Below, one piece after another: positions 48,101-61,100 of a stretch of DNA of 64,000 nucleotides (positions are counted from its first letter, which is position 1; every line of letters begins with the position of its first letter). Origin of the DNA: Castor canadensis (taxonomy: Eukaryota; Chordata; Mammalia; Rodentia; Castoridae); NCBI RefSeq assembly GCF_047511655.1, contig NC_133398.1:110624332-110688331 (forward strand). Reading direction: 5' to 3'. The notes beneath the pieces are model-generated. The model saw only the letters and a list, made by a program, of their open reading frames with translations. It was not told where the DNA came from and ran no database searches. Both the position numbers and the translations under genes were made by a program.

Positions 48101-48480
48101 ATTTGTCTCTGGAAATTTTTTTATTCTTTAACCATTACTTCTTTTTTGATCCACTGGTCATTCAGCAGAATCATTTTCCATCTATATACTGTTGGATATT
48201 TTCTGTAGTTTCTTTACTGGTGATTTCTAGTGTGAATAAGTTATGGTCTTTGAAAATACACAAAGTTATTTCAATTTTCTTCTGTTTCCTGTATTGTTAT
48301 GTATTTTAGAGAAAGTTCCAGGGGCTGTTGAGAAAGGTGTATATTCAGTATTTTTCAAGAATATTCTATACCTGTCTGTTGATGGTATCACTTACTTCCG
48401 AAGTTTCTCTGTTAATTTTTTGACTGGATGAACTATCCATTGTCAAGTGTGCTCTTTTGAAAATTGATAGTTAATGGCAC
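45150..48480 (-). mobile_element. L1 antisense, longer than its copy-1 counterpart
   Basis: Starts like 31088-33189 but extends upstream into ORF2. On the minus strand the reverse-transcriptase region is readable in pieces: MDAESSEIFQYPFIIKFQKK at about 47095-47180, and further upstream NRSLTINQIEIVMRS (about 47560-47610), the NRSLT..EIE.. block before the RT core. Stops and frameshifts are frequent and the QGCP-type motif is lost. Beyond about 48050 the L1 similarity becomes weak and the 5' limit is uncertain. Confidence 0.8.
46691..46764 (-). mobile_element. ID-like SINE inside antisense L1 (copy 2)
   Basis: Counterpart of 32635-32705: TTTTTTGGCTGTACTGGTG, TTCGCACTTGGTAGGCAAG. Confidence 0.7.
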
Positions 48481-50115
48481 AGGCAAACAGTAGATGTCTA
48501 GATTGTCTTGCTTTTGCAACATCATAATCATTCCAAAAATTCTATGTTGTTCTGGTGAATTTCATGTGCAGTGTTTAGTAGCCATTTGAAACCATTTCAG
48601 TGATTTATTGTTTCATTTTTAACATATTTTATGTTACATTTTCAAGAATTATTTAACAGTTTGTGTTGATTCTGGACTTGAATATTGTCAGAGCATAAAT
48701 CTGGATGTAGATACAAACTTTCTTCATGATTATTATATGTGCAGTGGAATTTACATTTATTGAACTTCTGGTAGATTTTCTTTCCTTTGTAATTGATTTG
48801 GTAACTTTTTATCATTTTTATGCACACTTTCCTTAACACATTATTTCTATATGAAAATTATTTTTTTACAACTTTTGTTGCAGAATAATGTTTAGGTTAA
48901 TATTTAAAATGATTTTGGTCTTTCAATTCATTTTTAAATGAATTTAACACTTGTGTTAGTATTTAATTTGCTAAGACCACCTCATCCTCTTCATTCAAAT
49001 TCTCCCTGAGCTTCATATATGTTTATTTAGGGATTTCTCTGAGTTTCAAAGATTTAAATATATCTTGGTCACCTTCAATTCTAAAGTGATTTAAAGTCAG
49101 GCTATGAAAAACTGATAGTTTACTTTCTACACTCAATTTATGTCTTTAGAGATGGTGATTGGTTTATAACAAGATCATTTTATTGCAAATATTTTAGCAT
49201 TTTATATCAAGATTACATATATTTCTTCACTGATTTTTCAGGCATGTGACTTTGAGTTTTTTTAATTTATTCATTTAAGTATTTTCTTTGTCTTGTAATG
49301 TTGTGATAATGATCCCTATACATTTGCCACAGATAAGTGGTTTTCAATATATTTTCTCTGCAAGTAGTCATTTTTTAACATTCTAATATCAATGTAATTT
49401 CTACTGTACTATCTGAGTGATTTTTCCATGTTTCTCTATGAATTTCTATGTACCTCTATGAACAGGTTTAATACCATTTCCTTTCTCACACTGATACATA
49501 GGATTGTGGATTCATTTTTTCTGCATTTTCACCACAATATAAGTTACACTGATAGCATTTATATAAACAGGGCTGAAAATCAATTTAGTTAAATCTGATT
49601 TTATATCACTCAGGAAAATATTTTTTTCTTCCCCAGATTGAAGCTAAATATAATTATTTTCCCTTTTCTATACAAGTTGCAATAAACACTCTGCTGTTAG
49701 TTTTATCTTTATTCTTTGATTTTTTTTGTTTTTTTCTGATATTGAGTTACATAAGTGGTGTGAGTACTTTACTTTATTTCCATCAAAATGCAATGTTCAA
49801 TTCTTTAAATTTTATCTCACATATGCCAATACGTATTTGCCATTTCAAAATTTTTATTGTCCTTTCTGTTTAATCTAACTATGTATTTCAAAAACATTGG
49901 ATTGTATTTAGAGGCATGTCATTTTAAATGTACTTATTCTATTGTAAATCTTTACTTTTATTTGATATTCTTGGCGCAGATATCCTTTTGTTACCCTGAT
50001 TGTTTGTCATCAAATCAGAAACTTCCTGAAAATTGTACATTGGTTGGCAGCCTTCATGTTCACCTTGTTAAGCAGGCAGAATAAACCACTCCAATACTTT
50101 ACCATTTCCATTAGT
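48481..50115. repeat. T-rich degenerate monomers, outside the large duplication
   Basis: TATCTGAGTGATTTTTCC with TTTCTCTATGAATTTCTATG (49408-49450) matches the same phrase near 28495-28535 and its reverse complement near 54475-54530. TTCACCTTGTTAAGCAGGCA with AATAAACCACTCCAA near 50060-50095 matches the AACCACTTCAACAACTT phrase near 27730. No open frame of note. Confidence 0.55.
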
Positions 50116-50119
50116 ACAG

Positions 50120-50825
50120 TTTTACTCAATGTTCTGTAGGCTGAGTTTGGCACAGCCCCAGCCACAGAATAAGGCTAGAGTAAGATGCAGAGCAGCTGCT
50201 TTTCCTAAGATGTTTAGGTCAAATGATGTGTAGGATGTGAGGCTTTTGGATGTGGGAGGCTTTTTGGATGAAGAGAGATTTTTGATGGGGGGGTTTAGGC
50301 TGAAGGGAAATTGCTGTTGGGAGATTTTGGTGGGGGGAATGAATTGCAGAAGGGGGTTGCTGAAGGGAAAAGAATTGCTAAAGGTGAATTGCTAGCAAGT
50401 CTGAGGGCTTAGACTTTAAGAAAGCTAAAGAGAAAGCAAGGGACAGTGCAAGTCTGGGGGCAAAGACTTTAAGAGAGATTATGCTAAAGAAATGCTAAGA
50501 AAAAATATAGGGCAGTGCAAGTCTAAGGAAAGAGACTTTAAAAAAGAGAAAAGAAGACGTTAGAAGTGACATTTTAAAGAATAGAAAGAAGAAAGACTTT
50601 AGAAGAAAGGTTTTAAAGAACTGTAAAGGAGTAAGGCCTTAAAGAATAAAGATAGAGAAAAGCAGAGTAAATGAAGAGAATAATAGGGAAAAGAAGCAAT
50701 GAGGCTGCTGTGCATTTGCATCTGAGTGCCCAGAACACCTTGTCTCAACTTAGTATCTGTCTACCCTGTGTCCTTTCTGCATCTCTTGTTGCCTCCAGTT
50801 AGGCACAGTTAGGTTCCATAATAAC
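50120..50825. other. Purine-rich segment, possibly LTR-derived, with about 60-bp repeats
   Basis: Unlike anything else in the window. It has a GTAGGCTGAGTTTGGCACAG start, a G-rich stretch (TTGATGGGGGGGTTTAGG), then A/G-rich repeats, and a closing pyrimidine-rich part (GTGCCCAGAACACC near 50726, CTTTCTGCATCTCTTGTTGC). At 50395-50545 three units begin GCAAGTCT and contain AGACTTTAAGA or a close variant. A retroviral-type LTR or leader is one reading, since GTGCCCAGAACA faintly recalls a lysine-tRNA primer site. I see no paired LTR or coding region, so this is low confidence. Confidence 0.35.
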
Positions 50826-50992
50826 AAAGGAATGAAAAAAAGCTTGGTTCAATCTTTCAGCCCTGAGTAATCAAAAACTGTCAGCAAAACTAAGACTATG
50901 AAGGTAGCTTCAGACCTCAGGAAAAAATGTCCACAAATTAAGGGCCATATTTCAATGTGACAGGAGATGCCCAAACAGGAAAGACATTCAAG

Positions 50993-51029
50993 GGAGAGAG
51001 AGAGAAAGAGAGAGAGAGAGAATGAGAGA
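50993..51029. repeat. (GA)n microsatellite
   Basis: GA alternation with two interruptions, inserted in an A-rich monomer (compare the unexpanded phrase near 54430-54480). Confidence 0.9.
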
Positions 51030-54000
51030 TTGAAATTTATGGAAAAAACATACAAAGAAAACAGAATCTCAGATATTACAGTAGAAAATAAAAAAATTTA
51101 AATTAAGAAAAAAGGAAAGTGAAGTGTGAGAAATCAGAAAATGTGGTAATAGTCTGATAAGGTAGAGGTTAAATAGACTATTAATAAAAGTATGTAAACA
51201 TATAAATGTACATTTTCTACTTGTTATTGTAAATATAATGATTTTCAGAGAAAAAAATCATTTTATTTTATATGGTCCCCAAGTGGATTGCATTTTTGGA
51301 TTGTCATTTTAGATCTCTAAAAAATTTTAATTGAATGTCAAATTTTATTTCTAAAAATTTATTTTCATATAAATGGTAAGAAATGATGAATGTCAAATTA
51401 TTAATGATGGAAAGAAAAGCCCACTTCAGTAACTAGATTAAAGAGGCAAGTGACTGTTATCACTATATACTAGAAAAGAATAAAAAAATTCAGAAAGCAT
51501 CAACAAAAATCTATCTGACACCATTGTGAATTTGCTATTAAGGAAATGTGCAAATGCCTGGATATACTTAAATATTTACCAGAATAGGACTTGTAACATC
51601 TGATAGATGTCCCAAAGGCCAGTAAATTTTCAGGAGGTGGCAACCTGCCTTTTGTTCACAGTATACATGAAGATAACAAGGACTTGTTTGAATCTGAGGC
51701 ATTTTCAGAACTGCCAAGGGACCTCCTAAGAAGTTGAAGAATGATTGCAAGCATCAGGCTGGGTCTAGTCTAGGACATTAAATTGCTACCCAAGTGCTGA
51801 TACACGTGTACAAAAAATCAAAAGAAAATTCATTCAGACATGAAGTTAGCAATTTTTTTTGGTGAAAAAGGTAAAAATCAGGAGTGTGGATTCAGAAATC
51901 TTTTCAGAAGAGTTAAAGAAAGTGAAAATTCTGTACTTATAGAAAGGTATATATAAAATGGAAAACAATTCTTTTAGACACTAAGTTATAAATTGTCCTT
52001 TGTTAAAAGTATAAAATAAAGAGTAATATTGTTGGAGGTATAACAAAATTGGAATTTTTCATGGGAGTACTGAAATAACTTTTAAATTTTGAGTATGAAA
52101 ATCAGATAAAATAATGGAAGACATATTAAAATTATCTTCCCCATAGCATAAAGGAAAGATTATGTCTAAGTCTTCATGCATGATCCGAGGAAATTTTAAA
52201 GTTAAAATAAGCCTGGAATGGTATAGGAATCCAAAAAATGAAACAACAAAAAAATTTCATGGCAATTATAAATTATTAGCCTGATATCAACTAACTTTTA
52301 AATGTTAACGTAATATGGCTACAAGGATAACAAAGTAATTTAAGGAAATTTCTAACATCACAATGACAAAGAATATAAAATCACCTACAGGTTACTTATG
52401 TCAGGAATTGCAAATCAGTTTTTGCAAATATGTACACAATGGGAAATGTAAAGATAGAAAAAAAGTAGTTTTCAAATACATTCCACTATTCATGTAGTGT
52501 ACATTAATATTAAAGAGAAGAAAATAAAAATTTCAAAGTGGCGAATGTGTAAATTTAATCTACATGTAAGATACTATTTTGTTTGAAAAAACTAATAACA
52601 CATTTTGAGGAAAAAATTCAATTACATATGTTAATCAATACTGCCAAACACATAAGAAATATAACAAAGCAAGGATACCAAAGGTAGACTACAACATTCA
52701 GTAACAAAGATCACATATAAATTCAGCACAAATCCAGAAAAGGTACATGATTCTATCCTTGGTAGTATTCAAAACCAGACCTGAGAATATAATGGCTACC
52801 TGGAAAACTTAAAGTGTAGCAGAGTTTTCAAACCTCAGTTTGAAAACACCAAACAAGGTCAACAGTTCTATAATCCAGAATGACCCTAGACAAACATAAA
52901 AAAGTTCATAGAGATAGACTAACATTCATAAAAAGAAAGAGAAAATAACCATGCTGATGTTAGAGTACAAAATGCATCAATATGAAAATGTTAAGAAATT
53001 ATTAATTTGCAAGAAGACACAATAGAATTAATAATTGTCAATAATGGTTTTAAAAGGAACCATTTTGAACATTCTATCAACCAAATACTGTGGACACATG
53101 ATCCACACTTAACATGAAGTTAAAATTGCAATGCAAAGGTTGCTCTTTAAGAAGGTCAAAATTCTTGTTTTCATAGTTCTACTTTAGGAATGTTAAACAC
53201 AAAGTCTGACAGTGGTGCCTATTTTGAATTTTATCTTTCATTAACAATGATGTAATTAATTTTTTAAAAAGTGAAAACAATTGAAATGTAAAAGATAAAA
53301 AACTCATTGACGTGGCTTAGAAATTATTACAGAAAGATGCTAATACCTCAATATGATATACACATTTTCACATGAGAAACATTTTGTAAAATAAAATCAC
53401 ATAACCAATGTAAAAGCTAGATGGGAAGAGGTAATAAGCAAGACTTGTTCTCCCCTTGCATATGAAGAAGACAAAAACCTATTCAAATCTGATGAACTTG
53501 GAGAACTCAAAAGACTTCTATTATTTTGAGTTATGACTCAAATATTATATTGGGCTGGCCAACATCATTTTCAGTGAAATAGTGTTTAAAATGTATGGAA
53601 AAAAATCAAAGCAAAGAGAACTTTCAGGTATTAACTTACAAGTCATATTATAATGAAAGAGGTAATCATTAATTTGGATAGAGCAGTCATATATTGAGTA
53701 GACTACATGATAATGTTGAAAAAGTAAACATTATGCAGTCAATTCCAAAAATTGAAAAAGAAAGACAGATATTAAAAAGCTGTGAAGATCAACTCTAAAT
53801 ACCATAGAAATGTATAAACTTTAGCAAACCTATGTTATATGGAAATGGCAAATTAATAGTGTGGTTTAAGTGGTTACAAAGCATGGAGTAGTTGAAAGCT
53901 TCCAAGACAAAATAAAAATTTGAGGAAATTCCTGACATGAAAAACACAAAGAAAATCAATTTAGCAACAGGATAACAATGCCTGGAATTGCCAATCTAAC

Positions 54001-54650
54001 AGAAGATTATCACAAAGACATAAATTTAAAAGAAAATTTCTAACAATACATTTCACTTTTACAAAAATTATATTGAGAAGACAATAAAAATACTGAAGCT
54101 GAAACAATAACATTTAAATGTGATATATAATTGAAAAATTAAACATTGCATTTTAATGGAAGAAGTGAAAATATTCTTGATATAAATGCATTAAAACCAA
54201 AACATACAGAAAATAATAACTATATTAGAATGCATAAACTCTACTGGAACCTTCATAAGATTGGAAAGAACTTAAACCCACTGTCAATAGAGTGAAGGAA
54301 AATGTTTTTTCTCAGACCATAAATGAACAAATTAAACTAAGTTGGTTTCTGTACACAAACATTATCAAGGAAACAGAATATGAAGATAGCTTTAGTCTTC
54401 ATGATGAAAAGTCCAAAAGGAAGGTCCACATTTCCACGTGTTATGATGGTGAGGAATGTCATACAAAACGTGTCTATAGAGATAGATTGAAATTCATGAA
54501 AAACAAAGAAATGAGGCACTCAGATATCGTAGAACAAAATACATTGGTATTAATATGATAAAATGGCTAATTGTAAAGAAGATACAATGAAATATAAAGT
54601 TTTGTACATTGAAAGAAAAAGGACAACTCACTTGCTCTACATTTTAGAAA
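51030..54650. repeat. A-rich degenerate monomer array (inverted relative to T-rich arrays)
   Basis: Members can be aligned within the array and with flanking units. CATAGAGATAGACTAACATT at 52911 matches TATAGAGATAGATTGAAATT at 54474, and both match GATTGAAATTTATGGAAAAA at 51029. ATGAAGGTAGCTTCAG near 50899 matches ATGAAGATAGCTTTAG at 54379. CCCAAGTGCTGAT at 51790 ties it to 30785 and 44850. The frame open at 54292-54558 is one such monomer and is closed in the others, so it is not called as a gene. Confidence 0.6.
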
Positions 54651-54679
54651 AGAAGGAAAACAGTAAGATGGAGTGAATA

Positions 54680-55285
54680 CAAACCCCACTTCCACACTCT
54701 AAAATAATTATCAAAATATGACTGTATCTAAATAGAATATATTATAAATATGTCACACTAAGGGAAGGTTACATGTGAGAGAAGGATGGTAAAAGAAGGA
54801 AGGTAAGAAAGTGAGTATGGTCACTCTATATAAGAATGAATGTAGAATTTTAAACCTGTTGAAATCACCAGGGACTGAGGGAGAAAGAAGAAAAATAAAA
54901 CAGATGAACCAATGTGAGTTATGATGCATAAATACCTAGAAATCATGAGAAAGCTCCCTGTATATCTATCTTAATCAAAAATGATATTTTTTCTTTTACA
55001 TAATTGGGGAACACGATGGTGAAACAGGACCTGTCTTTTTGGGGGGGTGTTGTTAGTACCAGTGGGAAGGGGGAGGATGTGGGGAAAGAATGAAGGAAGG
55101 TGAATGTATGAAAAATACCCAAATACACATTTATGTAAATGGAAAAATTTCAGGAGTTTGTGATGGGAGGATAAAACAGAATGATGGAGGAGATGAAATC
55201 AAGTATAACATATTTAATATATTGTAAGAACATTTGTAAATGCCACAATGTATCCCCAGCACAATAATAAAAGAGTGTATCATGA
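54680..55285 (+). mobile_element. L1 3' UTR
   Basis: CTCTATATAAGAATGAATGT, GCTCCCTGTATATCTATC, GGGAACACGATGGTGAAAC and AGGACCTGTCTTTTTGGGGG, then ATATTGTAAGAACATTTGTA with CACAATGTATCCCCAGCAC and an A-rich end. This is the full succession of a rodent-type L1 3' UTR. No ORF2 is attached. Confidence 0.8.
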
Positions 55286-55289
55286 AATT

Positions 55290-55899
55290 CCAAGTAGCAT
55301 CACCAAAATATTTGAGTGGGTAAGGTGAATTATCAAGTTGTCATTAACTAAATTATAATCACAGTTCACAAAAAATCCACCTGGGAGGAATTAGAGATCT
55401 CAGAAGAAAATCTCTTAAGAAAACAAGAACATGTCCAAAGCACTAGCATTGGCCAAGCCAATGATAATTGAATTTTTACTCAATTTCTGAAATACGTATA
55501 GGCAAAAAAGGGAAAAAAAATCCTTTCAGATGCTGGCATTTAATGTCCTGTGTTGAAAGAATTAAAAATCAGTAAGTTTGATAAAGCAATAACATTGAGA
55601 AATGGGTCTGAAAGTGCTGAAATAATAACAAAACAAACTGATAAAATCATGAAAAAATACTAAGGGATACAGTCAAAAATTACACTTCATAAAGATCATG
55701 AGGAAAGCTGTGTCTAAATGTGTGTGCACTCCTAGAAATTTCAAGAGTGCAGGATCACTCCTAGACAGTGTAACAATAAATTATATTATTTGGCAATAAA
55801 AATACTGTTTCACCTGGCTGCTAAATGTGTGTCCATGAAAGTTACCAGGGCAATATAGAAGTTTTGTCATTTCACACATCATATGACAATTAGCTACCT
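55290..55899. repeat. A-rich monomer segment
   Basis: CTTTCAGATGCTGGCA with TGTCCTGTGTTGAAAG (55523-55560) and GGAAAGCTGTGTCTAA (about 55703) align with CTTTTAGACACTAAG, TTGTCCTTTGTTAAAAG (51970-52010) and GGAAAGATTATGTCTAAG (52152). It is therefore another unit of the A-rich array, separated from it by the L1 3' UTR. Confidence 0.6.
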
Positions 55900-56750
55900 G
55901 CAGGAATGTAACTCAGGTTACAATAAAGACACCTGCACAACCATGATTATTGCTGTATTACACTTAAGAGCTAAGCTATGGATCCAGACAAGATGACCTA
56001 TAGACGAAGGGATTAAGAAAATGTGGAATTCATATACAATGGAATTTTATTCAGCCATTAAGAAGAATAAAATTCTCTCATTTGCAGGTAAATAGGTGGA
56101 ACTGGAAAACATGATCTTATGTGAAGTTAACAAGGTTCACAAAGCCAAAGGTCACATGTTTCCCTCCTATGCAGAAGATAGGCCCAATACCAATATAAGC
56201 AATATTATGAAAAACACATCACACCAAGGGGAATCACTAATGGGAGATGGAAGGAAAAAGAAGGAAGTTAAGAACATGAATATAGTTGATATACCCTCAA
56301 TATAAGAATGAATATAGAATATTTAAACCTGTTAAAATCAACATAAGAACAAGACCAAGGTAGAAGAGGAGGAAATAGAGGGGATGAACAAATTCAGGTT
56401 AAAGTACATATATACGTGGAAATATCACAATGAAGCTTCCTGTGTAGCTACATTATACAAGTGAAAATGTTTTTTTTTTTTTCAAAAATGGAGAACAGGA
56501 AGGTAAAACTGGTGCTGTCTGGGTCTTTGCACTTTGAGAGGGAAGATGTATGGAAAGGATGTAGGAGGGGGATTATGGTGTAAATATTATGCACTCATAT
56601 GTGAAATGTTAAAACTGTTCAATGAATGAGAGAAGGGGGGATAAAGGTGAATGATGGAGGAAGTGAATTCAACTATGATGCATTGTACTGTATTGTAAGA
56701 ATCTTGGTAAATTTCACAATGTAACATCAGTATCACAATAATAGAAAAGG
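55900..56750 (+). mobile_element. L1 end of ORF2 and 3' UTR
   Basis: The last ORF2 blocks are legible: GGAATGTAACTCAGGTTACA (near 55903), ACACCTGCACAACCATG, AATGGAATTTTATTCAGCC (near 56038), and GGTGGAACTGGAAAACATGA (near 56094). The 3' UTR ends in ATTGTAAGAATCTTGGTAAA and ACAATGTAACATCAGTATCAC near 56725. Frameshifted and inactive. Confidence 0.88.
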
Positions 56751-56799
56751 TCCAAAAATGATATGTGCTCACAAGCTATCTATGAGGAATTACCAATGT

Positions 56800-59390
56800 A
56801 ATACTGCATTGATTACATAATTTATGTCTTCTGGAATTTTTCCATCTTTATAAATTTTCATTTTAATATCTATTTTGAGCACTTTTTCTTACAATCCTTA
56901 TTCTGTATTATTTCTTTCAAAATATTCATTTTTATGTCTTTATAAATTATTTCATGCTGTTATATATGTATGCATTATTTTCCTTGCTTTCAGGGGTTTA
57001 CATTTTCTGTAAGTCTTTTATACCACATCTCAGGCTCATCCTGATGGTGAGTACATGAAGACATCTTGATGGATTACACACTGAATGTTCAAATCTTACT
57101 GAAATTATAAATTTTCCTATTAACTTTCATCTACCCACTATTTAATAACCATATTAAGCCTGTGTGACTAGGTAATATAGTTTTCTTATTCTCTATTATT
57201 GTTGAATTTAAAATTTATCCCTGAATTTTGATACTGTTTATTATAACTATTTAATTTTATCATCTATTTTTGATAATTCTCATATATCGTGAATGAAGTT
57301 ATTAATTTCTGTCTTCTGGAATTTCTTTGATTTTCCATGCAATTTTAATGATTCATTTTTATCAATCTCTCATATTTCTGATTAGAATTTTTTACTTCTT
57401 CATAATAATATTTTTTAATCTCAACATATTTCATTCTGAAGTATCTAAATCACTTTTTGTTTGAATTTATCTTCAAATTTATAATTTTTACTCATGGAAA
57501 TCTTTAATATCTTAATCTAGGCCTATCCAGGGACTGTGAAAATGTGCCCAAGTTTGTTTGCTTTTTCATTTGGGGATAAAATTTTCCAGTCCATTTCCTA
57601 ACACTGTTCTGGTGAAATCTAACTACTCAGTGCTTAGGAAACTTCTTAAATGTGTCTGGTAATTAATGTTCTGCAGATAACATAGTTTCTATCATTTCTA
57701 AATATTTATGCAAATTTAAATCTATAAATGATTTTTGGAAGTTTAATTAGAATATATCTATTTGTTATTCTTTCCTTTATTAGTGTCCTAATACACAGTG
57801 AGCTAATCTTTTTATTACTGTCTTCTGGACTTTTTTCAGTTTAAGTGTTATATCCATTTTACAACATTCTCACATATATACTTGTGACTACATCTGATCC
57901 TCTAAATTATTTCTCAACCCTTTCCTCAGAATGTTTTATGTTCTAATATCAAAATGTCATGTATTATTTGCTTTAAATTTATTTCCTTTAAAATTATGCC
58001 AATAATTTAAACTTTATACCCTGGATTAGGCCCATTCTGTCATTGGGAGTTTGAGGCCATATTGTTTTGCTTCCATTTAAATGTCAGAAACTCTCAAAAT
58101 TCTGTTGTTAGGATAAACTTCATGCAGGCTCAATAAGATCCAGCTTGGGCAAGAGTGATAGTTTCCCTTTACAGGTATCCTATTTAAAAAAAAACATTTC
58201 TTGGATTTCTGCTACAAAGTAACTTTTCCTTGAACTTTGAAAGTTGCAGTAGATATTTTTTCTAGGTTTTGGCATTTCCTTTACAATTATTTGGTTATAT
58301 GTAGAGTTGATTGCTTAATTAATGTTTGCTGATACTGTCTCCTTACCACTCTTTCTCTCATGTATTATGTGAGCCTTTCATTGTTCCTTTCAGATAATTA
58401 TGGTTTATCTTTGTATTCACAATATATTTTACTTTAATATCTGAAAATATATACACACATATTTATTCATATCTATTGTTAACTTCTGTAAATCCTTTAT
58501 TTCTTATCCCAGTCAAATCTTTCTGCAGAATACATGTCCACCTTAATTCATTTTATTTTTATGAATTTAGAAACTTCTTCAAACTTCTGTTTTGTCCTGG
58601 AAAGAGTCAAATTGTCAAACAAGAAGTTTAGGTCAGTTTAAAAAAGCACCCTGCCAGGATTACATGTTTTTCTCTTTGCTTGTCTTTTATAGATTTTTAC
58701 TGAATTGCTGACTTTCACCGATCCCAGTAGATTATATCTAGGTATTGACACCTTATTATCATAATTATTTGGGCATATTTACTGGTGATGGAGTAATTAT
58801 TTGATTTGTTTTCTAGATTCTTTTCTAAGTTATAATTTAGTTAGCTACTTTCAGTAGTCTCTCATATATACTTATCACTTTACATTGACCATATGAAATT
58901 ATTTTCTTATCTCATTAATCACAATATATTTTCTATCTAGATATGAGTACTCATTCTTTTCTGATTAATGTACATCATTATTACATGAATTTAGTCCTAA
59001 CCTGAAAGTAGGAATATGTAACCACATTGGTTGTCTTTCTCCTTCTGAAGTGAGACTCTCATTAAGAATTTCAATTTTGCTGGAAACCTTTTTATGTACA
59101 GAGTTGAGGTATCATCTTAGAGTAATATTTTCTTTTCTGTGAGTTTGGGAATATGCTTTATCTGTGACTTTGTAAAACTTTAACAGATATTTCCAAGCCA
59201 TGATTTGTATCTATTTATAATCTGTGTATGTCATATTTTAATTTAAATATTCAATTCTGAAATTGTTTTTATGTTTTATACTACTTGCAATGAATGTTTA
59301 AACATATATTAGCATATACACTTTTAATATTCTTATTACTATAGGGAAATTATTTATTTTCTTTTTATAATCAGACTTCATATGTTTTAT
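56800..59390. repeat. T-rich tandem array with clearest 0.5-kb spacing
   Basis: The 'taggccca' phrase recurs at about 57520 (AATCTAGGCCTATCC), 58020 (GGATTAGGCCCATTC), 58510 (CCCAGTCAAATC) and 58990 (TTAGTCCTAACCTG), a spacing of 480-500 bp. The AGAAACT..TCAAA phrase follows 65-70 bp later at about 58085 and 58575. The unit at 58000-58180 aligns with 25745-25900 of duplication copy 1. No gene. Confidence 0.65.
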
Positions 59391-59399
59391 TTGATAATG

Positions 59400-61100
59400 T
59401 TTTTGTTCCTCTTTGTTATAATCATTGATTCACCTGTGCATATATTGTTTGTGTTATTTCTCCATGCTGTCTCCTTTCCCCATCCTCTCCCCCCACACCT
59501 CATTTCAAGGCAGAACCTGTTCTGCCCTTATCTCTAATTTTGTTGAAGAGAAGATATAAGCATAATAAGGTAGACAAAGCATTTTTGCTAGTTGACTTAA
59601 GGATAGCTATACAGAGAGATTGCTAGCATTGCTTTCATGTACAAATGTGTTACAACCCATGTTGGTTTAACTCTAACTGACCTTTACATTGGTTCCTGAT
59701 ACCCTTCTCATGTTTACCTCTGCTGCTTTAAGGTTTCTGTATTAGATCCTCCGGAGTGGGGACATCAAACACTTTCATGTTTTGGGTTTTCTACCTATTC
59801 CAATATCTCCCTTATGTGATCTCCCCTTGCCTTGTGACCCAAGTCCAACCACATTGCTGTATTTGCCCTAGATCTAAAGTACACATATGAGGGAGAACAT
59901 ATGATTTTTGGTCTTCTGAGACTGGCTAACCTCATTCAGAATGATGTTTTCCAGTTCCATCCATTTATTTGAGAATGTTAAAATTTCATTCTTTTTCATG
60001 ACTGAGTAAAATTCCATTGTGTACACATACCACATTTCCCTGATCCATTCATCAGGAGTGGGACATTTTGGTTGTTTCCATAATTTGGCTTTTGTGAATA
60101 GTGCTGCAACAAATGTGGGTGTGCAGGTGCCCCTGGAGTAACCTGTGTTGCATTCCTTTGAGTATATCCCCAGAAGTGGGATTGCTAGATCATATGGCAG
60201 CTCTATGTTTAGATTTTTAAGAAGCCTCCAAATTTTTTTCCAGAGGAGTTGCACCAGCTTGCATTACCATCAGCAGTTTACAAGGGTTCCTTTTTCCCCA
60301 CATCCTCACCAACACATGTTGTTGGTGGCGTTTTTTGATGATATCTATTCTAATGGGGGTGAAGTGGAATCTTAGTGTGGTTTTGATTTGCATTTCCTTT
60401 ATGTCTAGAGATGGTGAGCATCTTTTCATGTGTTTTTTGGCCATTTGAATTTCTTCTTTTGAGAAATTTCTATTTATTTCAGTTGCCCATTTGTTTACTG
60501 GTTCATTAATTTTCAGGAGAGTTTAGTTTTTTGAGTTTCCTGTATATTCTGGTTATCAGTCCTTTGTCTGATGTATAGCTGGCAAATATTTTCTCCCACC
60601 ATATGGGTAGTCTCTTCAGTTTAGAAACCATTTCTTTTGTTGTGCAGAAGCTTTTTAATTTTATGAAATCTCATTTGTCCATCCTTTCTCTTAGTTGCTG
60701 AGCCCCTGAGATTCTATTGAGGCAGTCCTTGCCTATACCTATTAGATCCAGAGTGTTTACTGCTCCTTCCTGTACTAACTTCAGAGTTTTAGGTCTGATA
60801 TTAAGGTCCTTTATCCATTTTGAGTTGATAATAGTACAGCATGAGAGACATGGATCTAGTTTCAGTTTCTTGCAGATGGATAACCATTTTTTCCAGCAAC
60901 ATTTGTTGAAGAGGCTGTATTTTCTCCATCATATATGTTTGGCACCTTTGTCAAAAATGAGGTAGTTATGGTAGTGTGGATTCATATCCAGGTCCTCTAT
61001 TCTATTTCAGTGGTCTTCACATCTACTTTTGTGACAGTACCATGCTGTTTTTACTGTTATTGCTTTGTAATATACTTTGAAGTTGGGTATTATTAAGAAT
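59400..61100 (-). mobile_element. 5'-truncated L1, antisense, with readable ORF2 C-terminus
   Basis: The 3' UTR lies at the left (CACCTGTGCATATATTGTTT, a CCCCATCCTCTCCCC run, CTATACAGAGAGATTGCTAG). The minus-strand frame 60254-59874 (126 codons) is the ORF2 C-terminus: LLGIYSKECNTGYSRGTCTP, KLWKQPKCPTPDEW, VYTMEFYSVMKKNEILTFSN, then a regular ending. Further upstream (60300-61100) the text is ORF2 with frameshifts, truncated near 61097 at TACTTTGAAGTTGGGTATT. It is among the better preserved L1 copies here but has only the last third of ORF2. Confidence 0.92.

Noticed and set aside
50700..50760. GTGCCCAGAACACC as a retroviral primer-binding site of an intact provirus
   Set aside because: The match to a lysine-tRNA site is partial, and no gag/pol/env-like coding sequence or paired LTR was found in the flanks.
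54292..54558. 88-codon charged open frame
   Set aside because: It lies in one A-rich monomer. Related monomers at 50880 and 52800 are closed in this frame, and no domain is visible.
59874..60254. 126-codon minus-strand frame, the longest in the window, as a host gene
   Set aside because: It is the C-terminal part of L1 ORF2 (LLGIYSKE and CPTPDEW blocks) in a 5'-truncated element.
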